Shown here: positions 51,389 through 60,451 of the stretch, piece by piece
Numbering within the stretch: the first letter of the stretch is position 1
How the letters are laid out: each line of letters starts with the position of its first letter
NCBI GenBank assembly: GCA_963835165.1
Contig: CAWIGD010000012.1
Coordinates: forward strand, 1 to 64,000
Source of the DNA: VAZQ01 sp963835165
GTDB taxonomy: Bacteria > Pseudomonadota > Alphaproteobacteria > Rhizobiales > Xanthobacteraceae
Reading direction: 5' to 3'
DNA: 64,000 nucleotides
Notes under the pieces: model-generated
Seen by the model: the letters and a program-made list of their open reading frames with translations, nothing else
The model's database searches: none
What the model was told of the DNA's origin: nothing
Program-made: the position numbers and the translations under genes

Positions 51389-52219
51389 TTACTCCCGCCC
51401 CTGTCGCGAGAGTGGTCTGGCCAGATAGCGAATCTCGTTGCCGAGGAAATTGCCGATCCGCTTGGCGCGATTGCGCAGAACGCGCAGCGGCCCGGCGTCG
51501 ACGAAATAGGTGAGCAGGATCGAGTCCCGGGTCGTCACCTCCGGTCCTACCGTGTCGGCGGAGTGCCAGGTATCGTCGGCGACGGCAAAGGCATAGCCGC
51601 TGTTGGGCGAGAATTTCATCTGCGTGCGCGTGGGCAGGCTGCCGTCGGGCAGCCGCTCGTGGAAGATCGTGCCGATGTGCGACATGGTGTTGTCGCGCGG
51701 CAGATAGAGCTGAACGGTGATCCCCTTCCAGCGCGAATCCGGGTGCGGCGGAATCTTGTAACCCGGAATGTCGCGCGTGAGAATCGGGATCGGATACATG
51801 CCGACCTTGGCGAAGTCGGCGCCGAAGCGCCCGCGCAATCCAGGCGCGAGCCGCTGGATGAACGCCTGCTTCACCGCCTCGGAGCAAAGCGCGCGGCCCA
51901 CCACGTCCCAGACCGCACGTTTCTCGGCAGGGAGGCTGCGAATGTATTCGGGAAACAGGTCGATCTTGACCCGGGTGTGAGTCCCGTCCTGGAGGTCATG
52001 AGCCTTGCTGCGTCCCGACATGGGACGGTAGTCGGCTGCCACCGGCATCGCCGTCAGCATGGCGTTGTAGACGTCATCCGGGAAGATGCGGTCGAACACG
52101 AGGTGGTAGAACGGCGCCTCACTCGCGCGGCCGGCGTTGACCGATGACGCGATGAACTGGCTCAAGCGTTCGCTCGCGCGCTTGCGATCTGCCTGCCCCA
52201 AGATGAGAGACTGGTCCAT
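51389..52219 (-). CDS. 2-oxoglutarate/Fe(II)-dependent oxygenase-like protein
   Basis: 276 residues with a double-stranded beta-helix core. The metal triad can be read as H159 and D161 (PPHPDSRWKG) and H219 (DDTWHSADTV), with R231 (TTRDSILLTYF) for 2-oxoglutarate. Proteins of this kind hydroxylate small molecules or sugars. TTGGAGG lies 10 nt before the ATG. It is monocistronic. A small frame that ends just before its start has no independent support. Confidence 0.82.
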   Translation of the reverse strand: MDQSLILGQADRKRASERLSQFIASSVNAGRASEAPFYHLVFDRIFPDDVYNAMLTAMPVAADYRPMSGRSKAHDLQDGTHTRVKIDLFPEYIRSLPAEKRAVWDVVGRALCSEAVKQAFIQRLAPGLRGRFGADFAKVGMYPIPILTRDIPGYKIPPHPDSRWKGITVQLYLPRDNTMSHIGTIFHERLPDGSLPTRTQMKFSPNSGYAFAVADDTWHSADTVGPEVTTRDSILLTYFVDAGPLRVLRNRAKRIGNFLGNEIRYLARPLSRQGRE

Positions 52220-52711
52220 TTATCCGGTCCTCCAAATCCGCTTCGCATCCTCGACTGGCAACTCGACATCCGGCGTCAACGCATGCGTGTGGCTGTCACC
52301 AAGCTTCATGTCGCGACGTGCCCCGGCCGCATTGGGTCCTCCGAGGCGTCCAGGCGAGTTCACCGCGGTGTTCCGGCGATCCCGGGGGACGAAGCCATCT
52401 GCTGTTCCATCAACCCGGGCCCCGCGATTGATACTGAAGTCGGAGCAGCCGCGCAAATCCGCTCGCACACGGCTCCGGCGGCCGACATAAGCCAGCCGCG
52501 CGCCGGCGCAATACCCTCACAACTGTGCCGGCCGCCGCCCGAACGCTGCAACCCCGTGCCAAATCGGGCGGTCATTTGTTCCGAGCATGACTTAATCGCG
52601 AGTTTCGCAATGGCGGCCGGGGATTCTTTCGGTTGGGCTGTGACAAATCTGTCACCCGGCAAGCGTGGCTCATGGTCTAGGATGGGCATGGATCGCGGTC
52701 GGGGGATTGCC
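52220..52711. other. Intergenic region, nothing identified
   Basis: About 490 bp between the divergent oxygenase and outer-membrane protein genes. It should hold both promoters. Open frames that run through it on both strands have no ribosome sites or family features. Confidence 0.4.
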
Positions 52712-53977
52712 GTGAAATATCGAATAGCGCTGGCATTTTTCGCCACGTCTTGCATGGCCGGGATGTCCTTCGCGGCCGACTTGCCGGTGAGCGGACCGTA
52801 CCGGCCGGGCCCCTTCATGGTGCGTCAGCCGGTGGAATGGACCGGCCTCTATTTCGGGGCCAATGCCGGGTACGGTTGGGGACAGTACAGCTCGAACGTC
52901 ATTTTCACCGGTAGTAGTGCTTCCAGTTTAACTAATTTAACTAATCCTGTTCCCGCTTTCGGCCCCCTGGGCAACATCATAGTGGTAGGCGGCCCGACGG
53001 AATTGAGCGGAACACGAATTGCCGGTTCGGGCAGCCCGAGCGGCGCCATCGCCGGAGGCCAGATCGGCTTCAACTGGCAGGCCGGGATGTTCGTCTTCGG
53101 CGCGGAAATCGACGGCCAGTGGTCGGGACAGGAGAACACCTTCACGGTCGCCTGCGGCGCCCGCTGCACCGCCACCGAATCGATAAAGATCAGGTCGCTG
53201 GCGACCGGGCGCGGTCGCTTCGGGTTGGCGTTCGATTGGTTCATGCCCTACGTGACCGGCGGCGCCGCGCTGGTGAACGGGCTCAACAATCTGAGCATGA
53301 CGGTTGCGGGGACGACCGCGAGTTTCGCGCCGATGTCGCACAGCACGCTCGGGTGGACCGCGGGCGCCGGGGTCGAGGTGGCCTTGTGGAGCAACTGGTC
53401 CGCGAAGCTCGAGTATCTCTACATCAGCGCCAACGGTGCGACCAAGGTTGCGCCGATACCCAATGCCCTGGGCGTGGGCTTCGCCTCGACGCCCGGCGAC
53501 TATCGAGACAATGTCGTGCGCGTCGGCTTCAACTACCGGTTCGGTCCGCGCGGCGGTCCGGGCGTGCTCGAGCAACCCGTTTCGGTGCGCGATGGCTTCG
53601 CCCGGAACAGCGATTTCCTGCCGAATTTGCAGTACGCCACCGACCGGGCAAACCTGCAGGTCGCGGCCGCCGCCAGGGCCAAGAGCCCGGATCGCGTGCA
53701 GGGCAAACCGACCGTCACCCAGGACGTTGCAATGCAGCCTGCTCCGGTGGCGAGCGAAGCTGCGCCGGTTGCGAGGCCGGCCGCTCCCGCTCCACGGCAA
53801 GTCGCCTCCGCCACGAACGAGCCGCAGTTTTTGATGGCCGATGACGATGTCATTTACACCGATGCCATCGTAACCGAGACCAAGCCCGCCCGGCATGTCG
53901 CGAAGAAACGTCCTGAAAGAGAAGAGGACGAGAGCGCCCGGATGAAGCGCATCATGGCGATCTGCTCGGGTTGCTAG
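52712..53977 (+). CDS. Outer-membrane beta-barrel protein (Omp25/31-like) with C-terminal extension
   Basis: About 421 residues. A signal peptide (IALAFFATSCMAGMSFAADLP) is followed by an OmpA-like eight-stranded barrel of the rhizobial Omp25/31 kind: WTGLYFGANAGYGWG, GAIAGGQIGFNWQAGMFVFG, WSAKLEYLYIS and a final strand VVRVGFNYRFG near residue 275. A Pro/Ala-rich extension of about 145 residues follows, ending in two cysteines (ICSGC). Such a tail after the closing strand is unusual and would lie in the periplasm. The GTG start has GGGGGA upstream. Two ATGs a few codons earlier are possible. Confidence 0.83.
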   Translation: MKYRIALAFFATSCMAGMSFAADLPVSGPYRPGPFMVRQPVEWTGLYFGANAGYGWGQYSSNVIFTGSSASSLTNLTNPVPAFGPLGNIIVVGGPTELSGTRIAGSGSPSGAIAGGQIGFNWQAGMFVFGAEIDGQWSGQENTFTVACGARCTATESIKIRSLATGRGRFGLAFDWFMPYVTGGAALVNGLNNLSMTVAGTTASFAPMSHSTLGWTAGAGVEVALWSNWSAKLEYLYISANGATKVAPIPNALGVGFASTPGDYRDNVVRVGFNYRFGPRGGPGVLEQPVSVRDGFARNSDFLPNLQYATDRANLQVAAAARAKSPDRVQGKPTVTQDVAMQPAPVASEAAPVARPAAPAPRQVASATNEPQFLMADDDVIYTDAIVTETKPARHVAKKRPEREEDESARMKRIMAICSGC

Positions 53978-54026
53978 GCCTGCCCAGCGCATTGTCGCTG
54001 CCCGGGTCCGGGCGTATACGGCCGCA

Positions 54027-54722
54027 ATGACCGAACAGTCCGCCGCGCCGCCGCAGGCGTCGCCTGCCGATCCAAGCGCCGAATGCGCGCGCTGCCTCAA
54101 GCCGCTGGCGCTCTGCGTGTGCGAGGGAATCGCGCGTATCGACAACAAGGTGTCGCTGCTGATCCTGCAGCACCCGCAGGAGCAGGATCGCGAGCTCGGC
54201 ACCGCGCGGCTCACCGCGCTGCACTTCAAGGACGCACTGCTCAAGATCGGACTGTCCTGGCCGAGCCTCACCAAGATCCTCGGCCGTCAAACCGATCCGC
54301 AACGCTGGGCGATCCTCTATCTCGGTTCGGTCAAGGCCAAGGCGGTGCTGCCCGATCGCGACATCGTGGTGGTGAACAAGAACGGCAACGCGGTCGATCA
54401 CCAGGATTCGGCGCTGCGCGAGATCGAAGGCATCATCCTGCTCGACGGCACCTGGAGCCAGGCCAAGGCGCTGTGGTGGCGCAATGGCTGGATGCTCAAA
54501 TGCAAGCGCGTCGTGCTCGGGCCGAAGCGGCCCTCGCGCTACGGCAGGCTGCGGCGCGAGCCCCGCAGCGACGGGCTCGCGACCATCGAGGCGGCGGCGA
54601 TGCTGCTGGCGCGGCTCGAACGCAAGCCGGAGATCGAGACCGCGCTGCACGCGAGCTTCGAGCGGCTGCTCGCGCGCTATCGCGAACTGCGTCCCGCCCC
54701 GGGCGCGCGGCGCATGCGCTGA
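54027..54722 (+). CDS. DTW-domain tRNA-uridine aminocarboxypropyltransferase
   Basis: 231 residues. An N-terminal zinc-like CARCLKPLALCVC, then LLILQHPQEQDR, LDGTWSQAKALWWRNG (the DTW motif) and PRSDGLATIEAAAMLL are diagnostic of the DTW/TapT family. These enzymes transfer the aminocarboxypropyl group of SAM to a uridine in tRNA (acp3U). It stands alone 49 nt after the outer-membrane protein gene. The length is normal. Confidence 0.88.
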   Translation: MTEQSAAPPQASPADPSAECARCLKPLALCVCEGIARIDNKVSLLILQHPQEQDRELGTARLTALHFKDALLKIGLSWPSLTKILGRQTDPQRWAILYLGSVKAKAVLPDRDIVVVNKNGNAVDHQDSALREIEGIILLDGTWSQAKALWWRNGWMLKCKRVVLGPKRPSRYGRLRREPRSDGLATIEAAAMLLARLERKPEIETALHASFERLLARYRELRPAPGARRMR

Positions 54723-55006
54723 TCTGCCTCCCGCGCGGTCGCCGCATGCGCATTAACGGCACCCGAATCGAGCGAGGGATTTCAATTGCTCGCAGATGCG
54801 CGCCGCGGTCACGTATCGCGCCGACGCGAAGCGATTCGTCCGCCCAATCTCTCGGCGTGGCCCGCTTTCCCCCAGCAGATACGGCATGGCTGCTGGTCGT
54901 CTGCACATAATTAAGGCGGTGGTCCGCCACCTTTTTGCCACGGTACAGGAGTGCGTTAGGGGGGTGATCAACCAGGGCGTGGTTGGGTCACACACGGGGG
55001 GCTACG

Positions 55007-55099
55007 ATGACCAGAATCCTAACGGAAACGTTGCTGTTCTCCTGTCAGGCCGCTTTTGTCACGGGGATCGTGATCGCGGCTGCTAGCTATCTGATCTGA
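55007..55099 (+). CDS. 30-residue single-span membrane peptide
   Basis: A very short gene: MTRILTETLLFSCQ, then AAFVTGIVIAAASYLI and a stop. The C-terminal two thirds is a perfect-length membrane helix. GGGGGGC precedes the ATG, and a clear terminator follows 23 nt after the stop, so it looks like an isolated small-protein transcription unit. The start, the helix and the terminator are seen directly; translation and function are not known. Confidence 0.55.
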   Translation: MTRILTETLLFSCQAAFVTGIVIAAASYLI

Positions 55100-55121
55100 G
55101 AACACCCGAATGAAATAATAG

Positions 55122-55152
55122 AAGGGCCCGGCGGCCATGCTGCCGGGCCCTT
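55122..55152 (+). terminator. Rho-independent terminator
   Basis: An 11-bp stem (AAGGGCCCGGC against GCCGGGCCCTT) with a 9-nt loop, followed by T residues (55151-55153). It ends the transcript that carries the 30-residue peptide. Confidence 0.8.
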
Positions 55153-55289
55153 TGCTTGCGCGGCATTCCACGCTCATTACGTTACGTTCTGTTCCATCAT
55201 CAGCGAGCGCGAAGGGTCGTGCAACGCTCGACGGTCGTTGTACGATTACGATGCAATCGTCCGACTTTCCAATCGTCGAAGCATAGCGC

Positions 55290-56540
55290 GTGGCAAGCAG
55301 CGATACCGAGGTGGTGGTTGTCGGCGGCGGCGCGGCTGGCATTGCCGCATGCCGGCGGCTCAAAGAGGCGGAGATCGATTGCCTGCTGGTCGAAGCGCGC
55401 GCGCGGCTTGGCGGACGGGCGTGGACGATCGGCGACGACCCGCAAGCTCCCATCGATCTGGGCTGCGGCTGGCTGCATTCGGCCGATCGCAATCCGTGGC
55501 GCAAGATTGCCGAGGCGCAAGGCCGCTCGATCGACAAGACGCCGCCGCCCTGGGCGCGCTCTTCGGCGCCGATCGGCTTTCCGCTTGCGGACCAGGCCGC
55601 CTATCTGGAGGCGCGCGAGGAATTCTATGCCCGCGTCGCCGCGGCGGCGGAGAACGAGCAGGACGCCGCGGCCGCGACCTTGCTCGATCCCAACGGCCGC
55701 TGGAACCACCTGATCGGCGCGACCGGCACCTATGTCAGCGGGGCCGAGCTCGAACGGGTGTCGGTGCGGGATTTCGCCCGCTACCACGACAGCGGCGTGA
55801 ACTGGCGCGTGGTCGAGGGCTACGGCGCGACGATCGCCGCGCATGGTGCCGACCTGCCGGTCGTGCTCGGCTGTCCCGTCCGGCGGATCGATCGGAGCGG
55901 GCGGCGATTGCGCGTGGAGACGGCGGATGGTTCGATCGCGGCGGACGCGGCGATCGTGACGCTCCCGAGCGCGTTGTTGGCGGAAGAGCGAGTCGTGTTC
56001 ACCCCGGGCCTGCCCGCCAAGACCGAGGCGGCGGCCGGCTTGCCGCTGGGGCTTGCCGACAAGCTGTTCCTGTCGCTCTCCGATGCCGGGGAATTCGAGA
56101 AGGACAGCCGCCTGTTCGGCCGCACCGACCGCAGCGGAACCGCGACGTATCACGTCAGGCCGTTCGGCCGGCCGCAGATCGAAGCCTATTTCGCGGCGAC
56201 GCTTGCCGCGGAGCTCGAGACCGCGGGCGAGGATGCGTTCCTCGATTTTGCCGTGGAGGAACTGGTCGGCCTGCTCGGCAGCGACTTCGCCCGCCGGATC
56301 AAGCCGCTTCACCTGCATCGTTGGGGCATCGATCCGCTCGCCGGCGGTTCATACTCCTACGCCCTTCCGGGCAAGGCGGATTGCCGTGCGGCGCTCGCCG
56401 CGCCGGTGGACGATCGTTTGTTCTTCGCCGGCGAGGCGTGTTCGACCAACGATTATTCGACCGCGCACGGTGCCTATCTCACCGGCCTCGCCGCCGCCGA
56501 CCAGGCGATCGCCGCGCGGCGCGGCAGGCGGTCGGGATGA
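55290..56540 (+). CDS. FAD-dependent amine oxidase-family protein
   Basis: 416 residues. The dinucleotide motif VVVVGGGAAGIAACRRLKEA and the following VEARARLGGRAWT are those of flavin monoamine oxidases. The C-terminal FAD motif is FAGEACSTNDYSTAHGAYLTG. The GTG start has no good ribosome site; another GTG lies at 55314. The substrate amine is unknown. The next gene starts 43 nt later on the same strand and may be co-transcribed. Confidence 0.87.
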   Translation: MASSDTEVVVVGGGAAGIAACRRLKEAEIDCLLVEARARLGGRAWTIGDDPQAPIDLGCGWLHSADRNPWRKIAEAQGRSIDKTPPPWARSSAPIGFPLADQAAYLEAREEFYARVAAAAENEQDAAAATLLDPNGRWNHLIGATGTYVSGAELERVSVRDFARYHDSGVNWRVVEGYGATIAAHGADLPVVLGCPVRRIDRSGRRLRVETADGSIAADAAIVTLPSALLAEERVVFTPGLPAKTEAAAGLPLGLADKLFLSLSDAGEFEKDSRLFGRTDRSGTATYHVRPFGRPQIEAYFAATLAAELETAGEDAFLDFAVEELVGLLGSDFARRIKPLHLHRWGIDPLAGGSYSYALPGKADCRAALAAPVDDRLFFAGEACSTNDYSTAHGAYLTGLAAADQAIAARRGRRSG

Positions 56541-56583
56541 GGGCACCGCATAAGGACTTTCATCGCGGGCAGCGAGGGAATCG

Positions 56584-57642
56584 ATGTCACAAGCCTCCTA
56601 CGTGCCCGACACCGTTCATCTGGTCGGCAGCATCGGACTAGACGGCGTCGAGGATGTTTTCAGCATGGTCGGCCCGATGCTCGGCCGCCGTCTGCGGCGG
56701 ATTCCGGATGGCGAACCGGGTCCGCGTCGCCTGTGGGTCAGCTTCCAGTATCCGCTCCTGCGCTCCAGTCCGTTCTTGCGACCGGATCCGAGCGGCGCGC
56801 TTCGCAAGACATCGGGCTTTCCGCTGCTGTGCCTCGCCGAGGACGCTGCTCCGAAGGACGTAAGCTTCGGGGAACTCGGTTATGCCCGTGAGGCACGTGC
56901 GTCTTACCTCGATTTCGTCGCGGCGCGCCATCGCGGAGACATTGCCCCCGGCATTCGGTTCCAGGTTTGCCTGCCAACCCCGATGAGCGTGATTTACGCC
57001 TTCTGCACCGCGCGTGACGTCGCCGCGATCGAAGCCGCTTATGAAACGGCGATGGTGCGAGAGGTCTCGGCGATCTGCCGCCACATTCCGCACGCGGATC
57101 TCTGTATTCAGTGGGACGTTTGCCATGACATGATCATCTGGGACGGACAGCCGCAGGACCAGTTTCCGCTGGTCAATGCGTCGAAGCGCGAGATTGCCGC
57201 GCGCATCGCCCGCATCTGCGCTCCCATTCCCGACGATGTCGAACTGGGCTTTCATCTTTGCTACGGCGATTTCGGCGGCAAGCATTTCTTCGATCCGGTC
57301 ACGGCGCGGCATCTTGTCGACATCTCCAACGCTGTCGCCAGCGCGGTGAGGCACCAGCTCGCCTACATCCATCTTCCCGTGCCTTTACCGCGCGCAACCG
57401 ACGAATTCTTCGCGCCGATGCGCGACTTCAAGCTCGCGCCCGAGACGGAAATCTATCTCGGCCTCATTCACGTTGCCGACGGCGTCGAAGGCGCGCGCAA
57501 GCGGATCGAGCTCGCGCGCAAATACGTTCCCAGGTTCGGTGTGGCGACCGAGTGCGGCTTCGCGCGCGCCCGCAAGCCTGATGTGGTGCAGCGCCTGCTC
57601 GCCATCCACGCCGATGTGACCAGGAAATTGCCAACGGACTGA
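56584..57642 (+). CDS. MetE/UROD-like TIM-barrel protein of unknown function
   Basis: 352 residues, not assigned to a named enzyme. The fold type is suggested by ELGFHLCYGDF (H224, C226) and ATECGFAR (C324), which resemble the zinc ligands of cobalamin-independent methionine synthase and coenzyme M transferases. An IPDGEPGPRR stretch near the N-terminus is also typical of this group. It might transfer alkyl groups to a thiol. GAGGGAA precedes the ATG. It is probably in an operon with the amine oxidase. Confidence 0.7.
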   Translation: MSQASYVPDTVHLVGSIGLDGVEDVFSMVGPMLGRRLRRIPDGEPGPRRLWVSFQYPLLRSSPFLRPDPSGALRKTSGFPLLCLAEDAAPKDVSFGELGYAREARASYLDFVAARHRGDIAPGIRFQVCLPTPMSVIYAFCTARDVAAIEAAYETAMVREVSAICRHIPHADLCIQWDVCHDMIIWDGQPQDQFPLVNASKREIAARIARICAPIPDDVELGFHLCYGDFGGKHFFDPVTARHLVDISNAVASAVRHQLAYIHLPVPLPRATDEFFAPMRDFKLAPETEIYLGLIHVADGVEGARKRIELARKYVPRFGVATECGFARARKPDVVQRLLAIHADVTRKLPTD

Positions 57643-57765
57643 ATCTGGCAGCAGCGAACGAACTGGCTGCCGGCAAACGTTGCCGCCTGCCTCGCGCGCG
57701 CGGCCTGGTCCGTTCCGCCTGCGCGGGCTGGCGCCATGACCCACGGCATAGCGGTTGCGCGGCGG

Positions 57766-58476
57766 CTACGTGTATCGGGCCCCGAATTCCTCGCGAAAAA
57801 TCCGCTGGCCCCTGGGAGTGATCATCACGGCGCGGGTGCCGTCGATGCGCCTGATCCATCCCTGCTCGAAGCTGTGGGTACAGATCGTCGCCCCGACCAT
57901 GCCGGCGAGATGCGGTCGTCGCTCGCTCCAGTCGAGGCAAGGTCGGCAGAGGACGCGGCCGGATTTCCTCCCGTATCGCGTCGTCATGGCCTTCACATCG
58001 ATTCCGATCCGGGCGAGAAATTCCACGCCGGTGTCCGTGACGATCCCGCCATCACCGGTGAGCTCTGCGTGTCCCGCCGCCACCAGTGCGTCAGCCAAAG
58101 CAACACCAAGCTGGCCGGCCAGATGGTCGTAGCAGGTGCGGGCTTTTCGCAGCGCCGCATCCCGCGGCCCGACCGCGAGCCGCTTGCGCGCCGGCGCCAG
58201 TTCGGAAGCGACCTGCATGATGCTTTCCAGCATGTGTGCCACCCCCGATGTGGCGAGGCGGTGATAGCGGTGCCGGCCCTGCTTCTCGACGGTCAGCAGG
58301 CCGATCGCCGTCATGCGGGCCAAATGACCGCTTGCCGTCTGTGGTGCGATCCCGGCGACATGCGCCAGCTCCGAGGCCGTCAGGGCGCGGCCGTCCATCA
58401 GGGCGTGCAGCATTCCTGCGCGGGCCGGATCACCCGCGAGCGCCGCGATCTCTGCAAACCTCGCATTGCTGGCCAT
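57766..58476 (-). CDS. ArsR-type winged-helix transcription regulator
   Basis: 236 residues. The HTH domain (about 1-95) reads EIAALAGDPARAGMLHALMD, ALTASELAHVAGIAPQTASG and HLARMTAIGLLTVEKQGRHR. An extended C-terminal domain of about 140 residues follows, with cysteines in VLCRPCLDWSERRPHLAG that could sense a metal or thiol. It is divergent from an MFS transporter gene and is likely to repress it. The ATG at 58476 has only a weak ribosome site. Confidence 0.85.
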   Translation of the reverse strand: MASNARFAEIAALAGDPARAGMLHALMDGRALTASELAHVAGIAPQTASGHLARMTAIGLLTVEKQGRHRYHRLATSGVAHMLESIMQVASELAPARKRLAVGPRDAALRKARTCYDHLAGQLGVALADALVAAGHAELTGDGGIVTDTGVEFLARIGIDVKAMTTRYGRKSGRVLCRPCLDWSERRPHLAGMVGATICTHSFEQGWIRRIDGTRAVMITPRGQRIFREEFGARYT

Positions 58477-58632
58477 GGATCGAATCCGCAAGAGCGCGTT
58501 CCGGCGAAGTGCGAACCGGTTTCGCCGCGAGCAAGCGCGGCAGACGCGGCGCACCTATCCTAGTCGGCGCGTTGCCTCGATGCTTCGGCCGTCACCGTAC
58601 CATGCTCGCATTGTTTTCGACATAATGGCGCG

Positions 58633-59958
58633 ATGCTCGAGGCCGAACGCCAGCGCGACATGTGTGCAGGTTCCGGCGGGCGCGGACCGACGCGGGCAAC
58701 GACCGCGCAGGCGAAACCCGGCGCGTTCTACGGCTGGCGGGTCGTGGGCGCGGCCTTCATCGTGGCGATATTCGGTTGGGGTCTCGGATTCTACGGCCCG
58801 CCGGTCTATCTGCACGCCGTCCGCGAGCTGAGAGGATGGTCACTGGCGCTCGTATCCGTGGCCGTCACCGCCCACTTCCTGATCGGCGCGATCGTCGTTG
58901 CCAACCTGCCGAAGCTCTATCGCCGCTTCGGCGTCTCGGCGGTGACGAAGGCCGGCGCGCTTTCGCTCGGCGCCGGCGTCACCGGGTGGGCGCTGGCGCA
59001 GGCGCCTTGGCAGCTCCTTGCCGCGACCCTGCTCAGCGGCGCCGGTTGGGCCGCCATGGGCGCGGCGGCCGTCAACCAGATTGTCTCGCCCTGGTTCATA
59101 CGCGCGCGCCCGGCGGCGCTCTCCATGGCCTATAACGGCGCCAGCGTCGGCGGCATCGTGTTCTCCCCGCTGTGGGTCGCCGCGATTGCGCTCATGAGCT
59201 TTCCGCTGGCGGCGCCGGCGATCGGCGTCGTGACGGTGCTGACCATCTGGCTGGTTGCCGATCTCACCTTGGCGAAGACGCCGCGGCAGATGGGGTTGCT
59301 GCCGGACGGCGATGCCATCGGGGTGGCTGCCATCCCGTTCGCCTCGCCATCTGCGAAGCCGCTGCCGGGTTCGCGGCTCTGGCGCGATCCCAAATTCCTG
59401 ACGCTGTCCGCCGGCATGGCGCTTGGCCTGTTCGCGCAGATCGGATTGATCGCGCATCTGTTCTCGCTGCTGGTGCCGGCGCTCGGCGCCCAATCGGCGG
59501 GCCTCGCGATGGGGGCGGCAACCGCGGCGGCGATCCTCGGGCGCACGCTGGTCGGCTGGCTGATGCCGGCCGGCGCCGACCGGCGGCTGGTGGCATGCGC
59601 CAGCTACGGTGTTCAGATCGCCGGTTCGATCGCCTGTCTTGTCGCGGCCGGAACGAACATTCCGTTGCTCCTGGTCGGCGTCATCCTGTTCGGAGCCGGG
59701 ATCGGCAATGCGACGTCATTGCCGCCTCTCATCGCGCAAGTGGAATTCACCAAGGAAGACGTCCCGCGCGTCGTCGCCCTGATCGTCGCCATGGCCCAGG
59801 GCGGTTACGCATTCGCACCCGCCGCCTTCGGGCTCATGCGCGAACTGGCGTCGCGGGAGACATTGGAATCCGCCGGCGCCGCACCCTACGTCTTCGCCGC
59901 CGCCGCGCTGGTTCAGGCCCTGGCAATGGCAGCGCTGCTAGTCGGCCGGCGGAGATGA
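58633..59958 (+). CDS. MFS transporter
   Basis: 441 residues with 12 predicted membrane spans. A short cytoplasmic N-terminus precedes GAFYGWRVVGAAFIVAIFGW. Major facilitator features include the loop LPKLYRRFGVSAVTKAG after span 2. It resembles the monocarboxylate/oxalate branch of MFS proteins. The divergent ArsR-type gene, 156 nt away, is the probable regulator. The start may be ATG 58633 or a later ATG at 58660. Confidence 0.87.
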   Translation: MLEAERQRDMCAGSGGRGPTRATTAQAKPGAFYGWRVVGAAFIVAIFGWGLGFYGPPVYLHAVRELRGWSLALVSVAVTAHFLIGAIVVANLPKLYRRFGVSAVTKAGALSLGAGVTGWALAQAPWQLLAATLLSGAGWAAMGAAAVNQIVSPWFIRARPAALSMAYNGASVGGIVFSPLWVAAIALMSFPLAAPAIGVVTVLTIWLVADLTLAKTPRQMGLLPDGDAIGVAAIPFASPSAKPLPGSRLWRDPKFLTLSAGMALGLFAQIGLIAHLFSLLVPALGAQSAGLAMGAATAAAILGRTLVGWLMPAGADRRLVACASYGVQIAGSIACLVAAGTNIPLLLVGVILFGAGIGNATSLPPLIAQVEFTKEDVPRVVALIVAMAQGGYAFAPAAFGLMRELASRETLESAGAAPYVFAAAALVQALAMAALLVGRRR

Positions 59959-59981
59959 CAGACGCGGTCGTGATCGATCCG

Positions 59982-60260
59982 CTAATGGGATGGTTTGTGC
60001 TTCGGCTTCTCGCCGATTTCTTCTTTCGTGCCGACAACCTCGCCGAGGCGATTGCCGCCATCCGACCGGAGACCTTCATCGCTTCCGGGCATGCCTTCAT
60101 TGCTGGCCGTCAGTAACTGACGCTCGTCCTGCTCCCAGGTGTTCAGGGCCTTCTTCTTTTCATGCTGGGACAGAGCTTTGTCTTGAACAATGTCCTTCGG
60201 CTTCTCGAATTGAGCTTTGGGGTTTTCAACTTTGTCCTTCGCTTTCGACCTGTCGGCCAT
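59982..60260 (-). CDS. Small hydrophilic stress-type protein
   Basis: A 92-residue, highly charged and probably disordered protein: a Lys/Glu-rich start, then KKALNTWEQDERQLLTASNE (the most structured-looking part) and a Lys/Pro-rich tail. Similar short proteins are frequent in Bradyrhizobium-like genomes, but I know of no function. AAGGAGG precedes the ATG at 60260. A GGAAT-N16-CGTT promoter-like site lies 33 nt upstream, suggesting EcfG control. Confidence 0.78.
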   Translation of the reverse strand: MADRSKAKDKVENPKAQFEKPKDIVQDKALSQHEKKKALNTWEQDERQLLTASNEGMPGSDEGLRSDGGNRLGEVVGTKEEIGEKPKHKPSH

Positions 60261-60292
60261 CGGATGCCTCCTTTGCATGTGCAATCGAGCAA

Positions 60293-60317
60293 AACGTTTG
60301 GGCGGGGCTAAAATTCC
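60293..60317 (-). promoter_or_regulatory. EcfG-like promoter
   Basis: Minus-strand GGAAT, 16-nt spacer and CGTT: one mismatch to the GSR consensus (T for the last C of the -35 box), ending 33 nt before the start codon of the small hydrophilic protein. Confidence 0.55.
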
Positions 60318-60380
60318 TTCAGCCGGCCAGACGCTGCGGCGACGATTTCAAGTCGAAGCTCGCAGCAAATCCGGCGGGCG

Positions 60381-60400
60381 AAAAAGGCGCTCGGCGAGCG
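60381..60400 (-). terminator. Short hairpin terminator
   Basis: A 5-bp stem (CGCTC against GAGCG) with a 3-nt loop, followed on the minus strand by CCTTTTT. It lies 52 nt past the stop of the gene at 60452-60661. Confidence 0.5.
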
Positions 60401-60451
60401 TCTCGGCTGCCTCGCCGCGAGCGGAGCAGGCGGCAAGCTAACTCCTGAACG

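Noticed and set aside
52220..52468. A small minus-strand frame ending directly at the 2OG oxygenase start
   Set aside because: No ribosome site; the oxygenase has its own TTGGAGG inside this frame.
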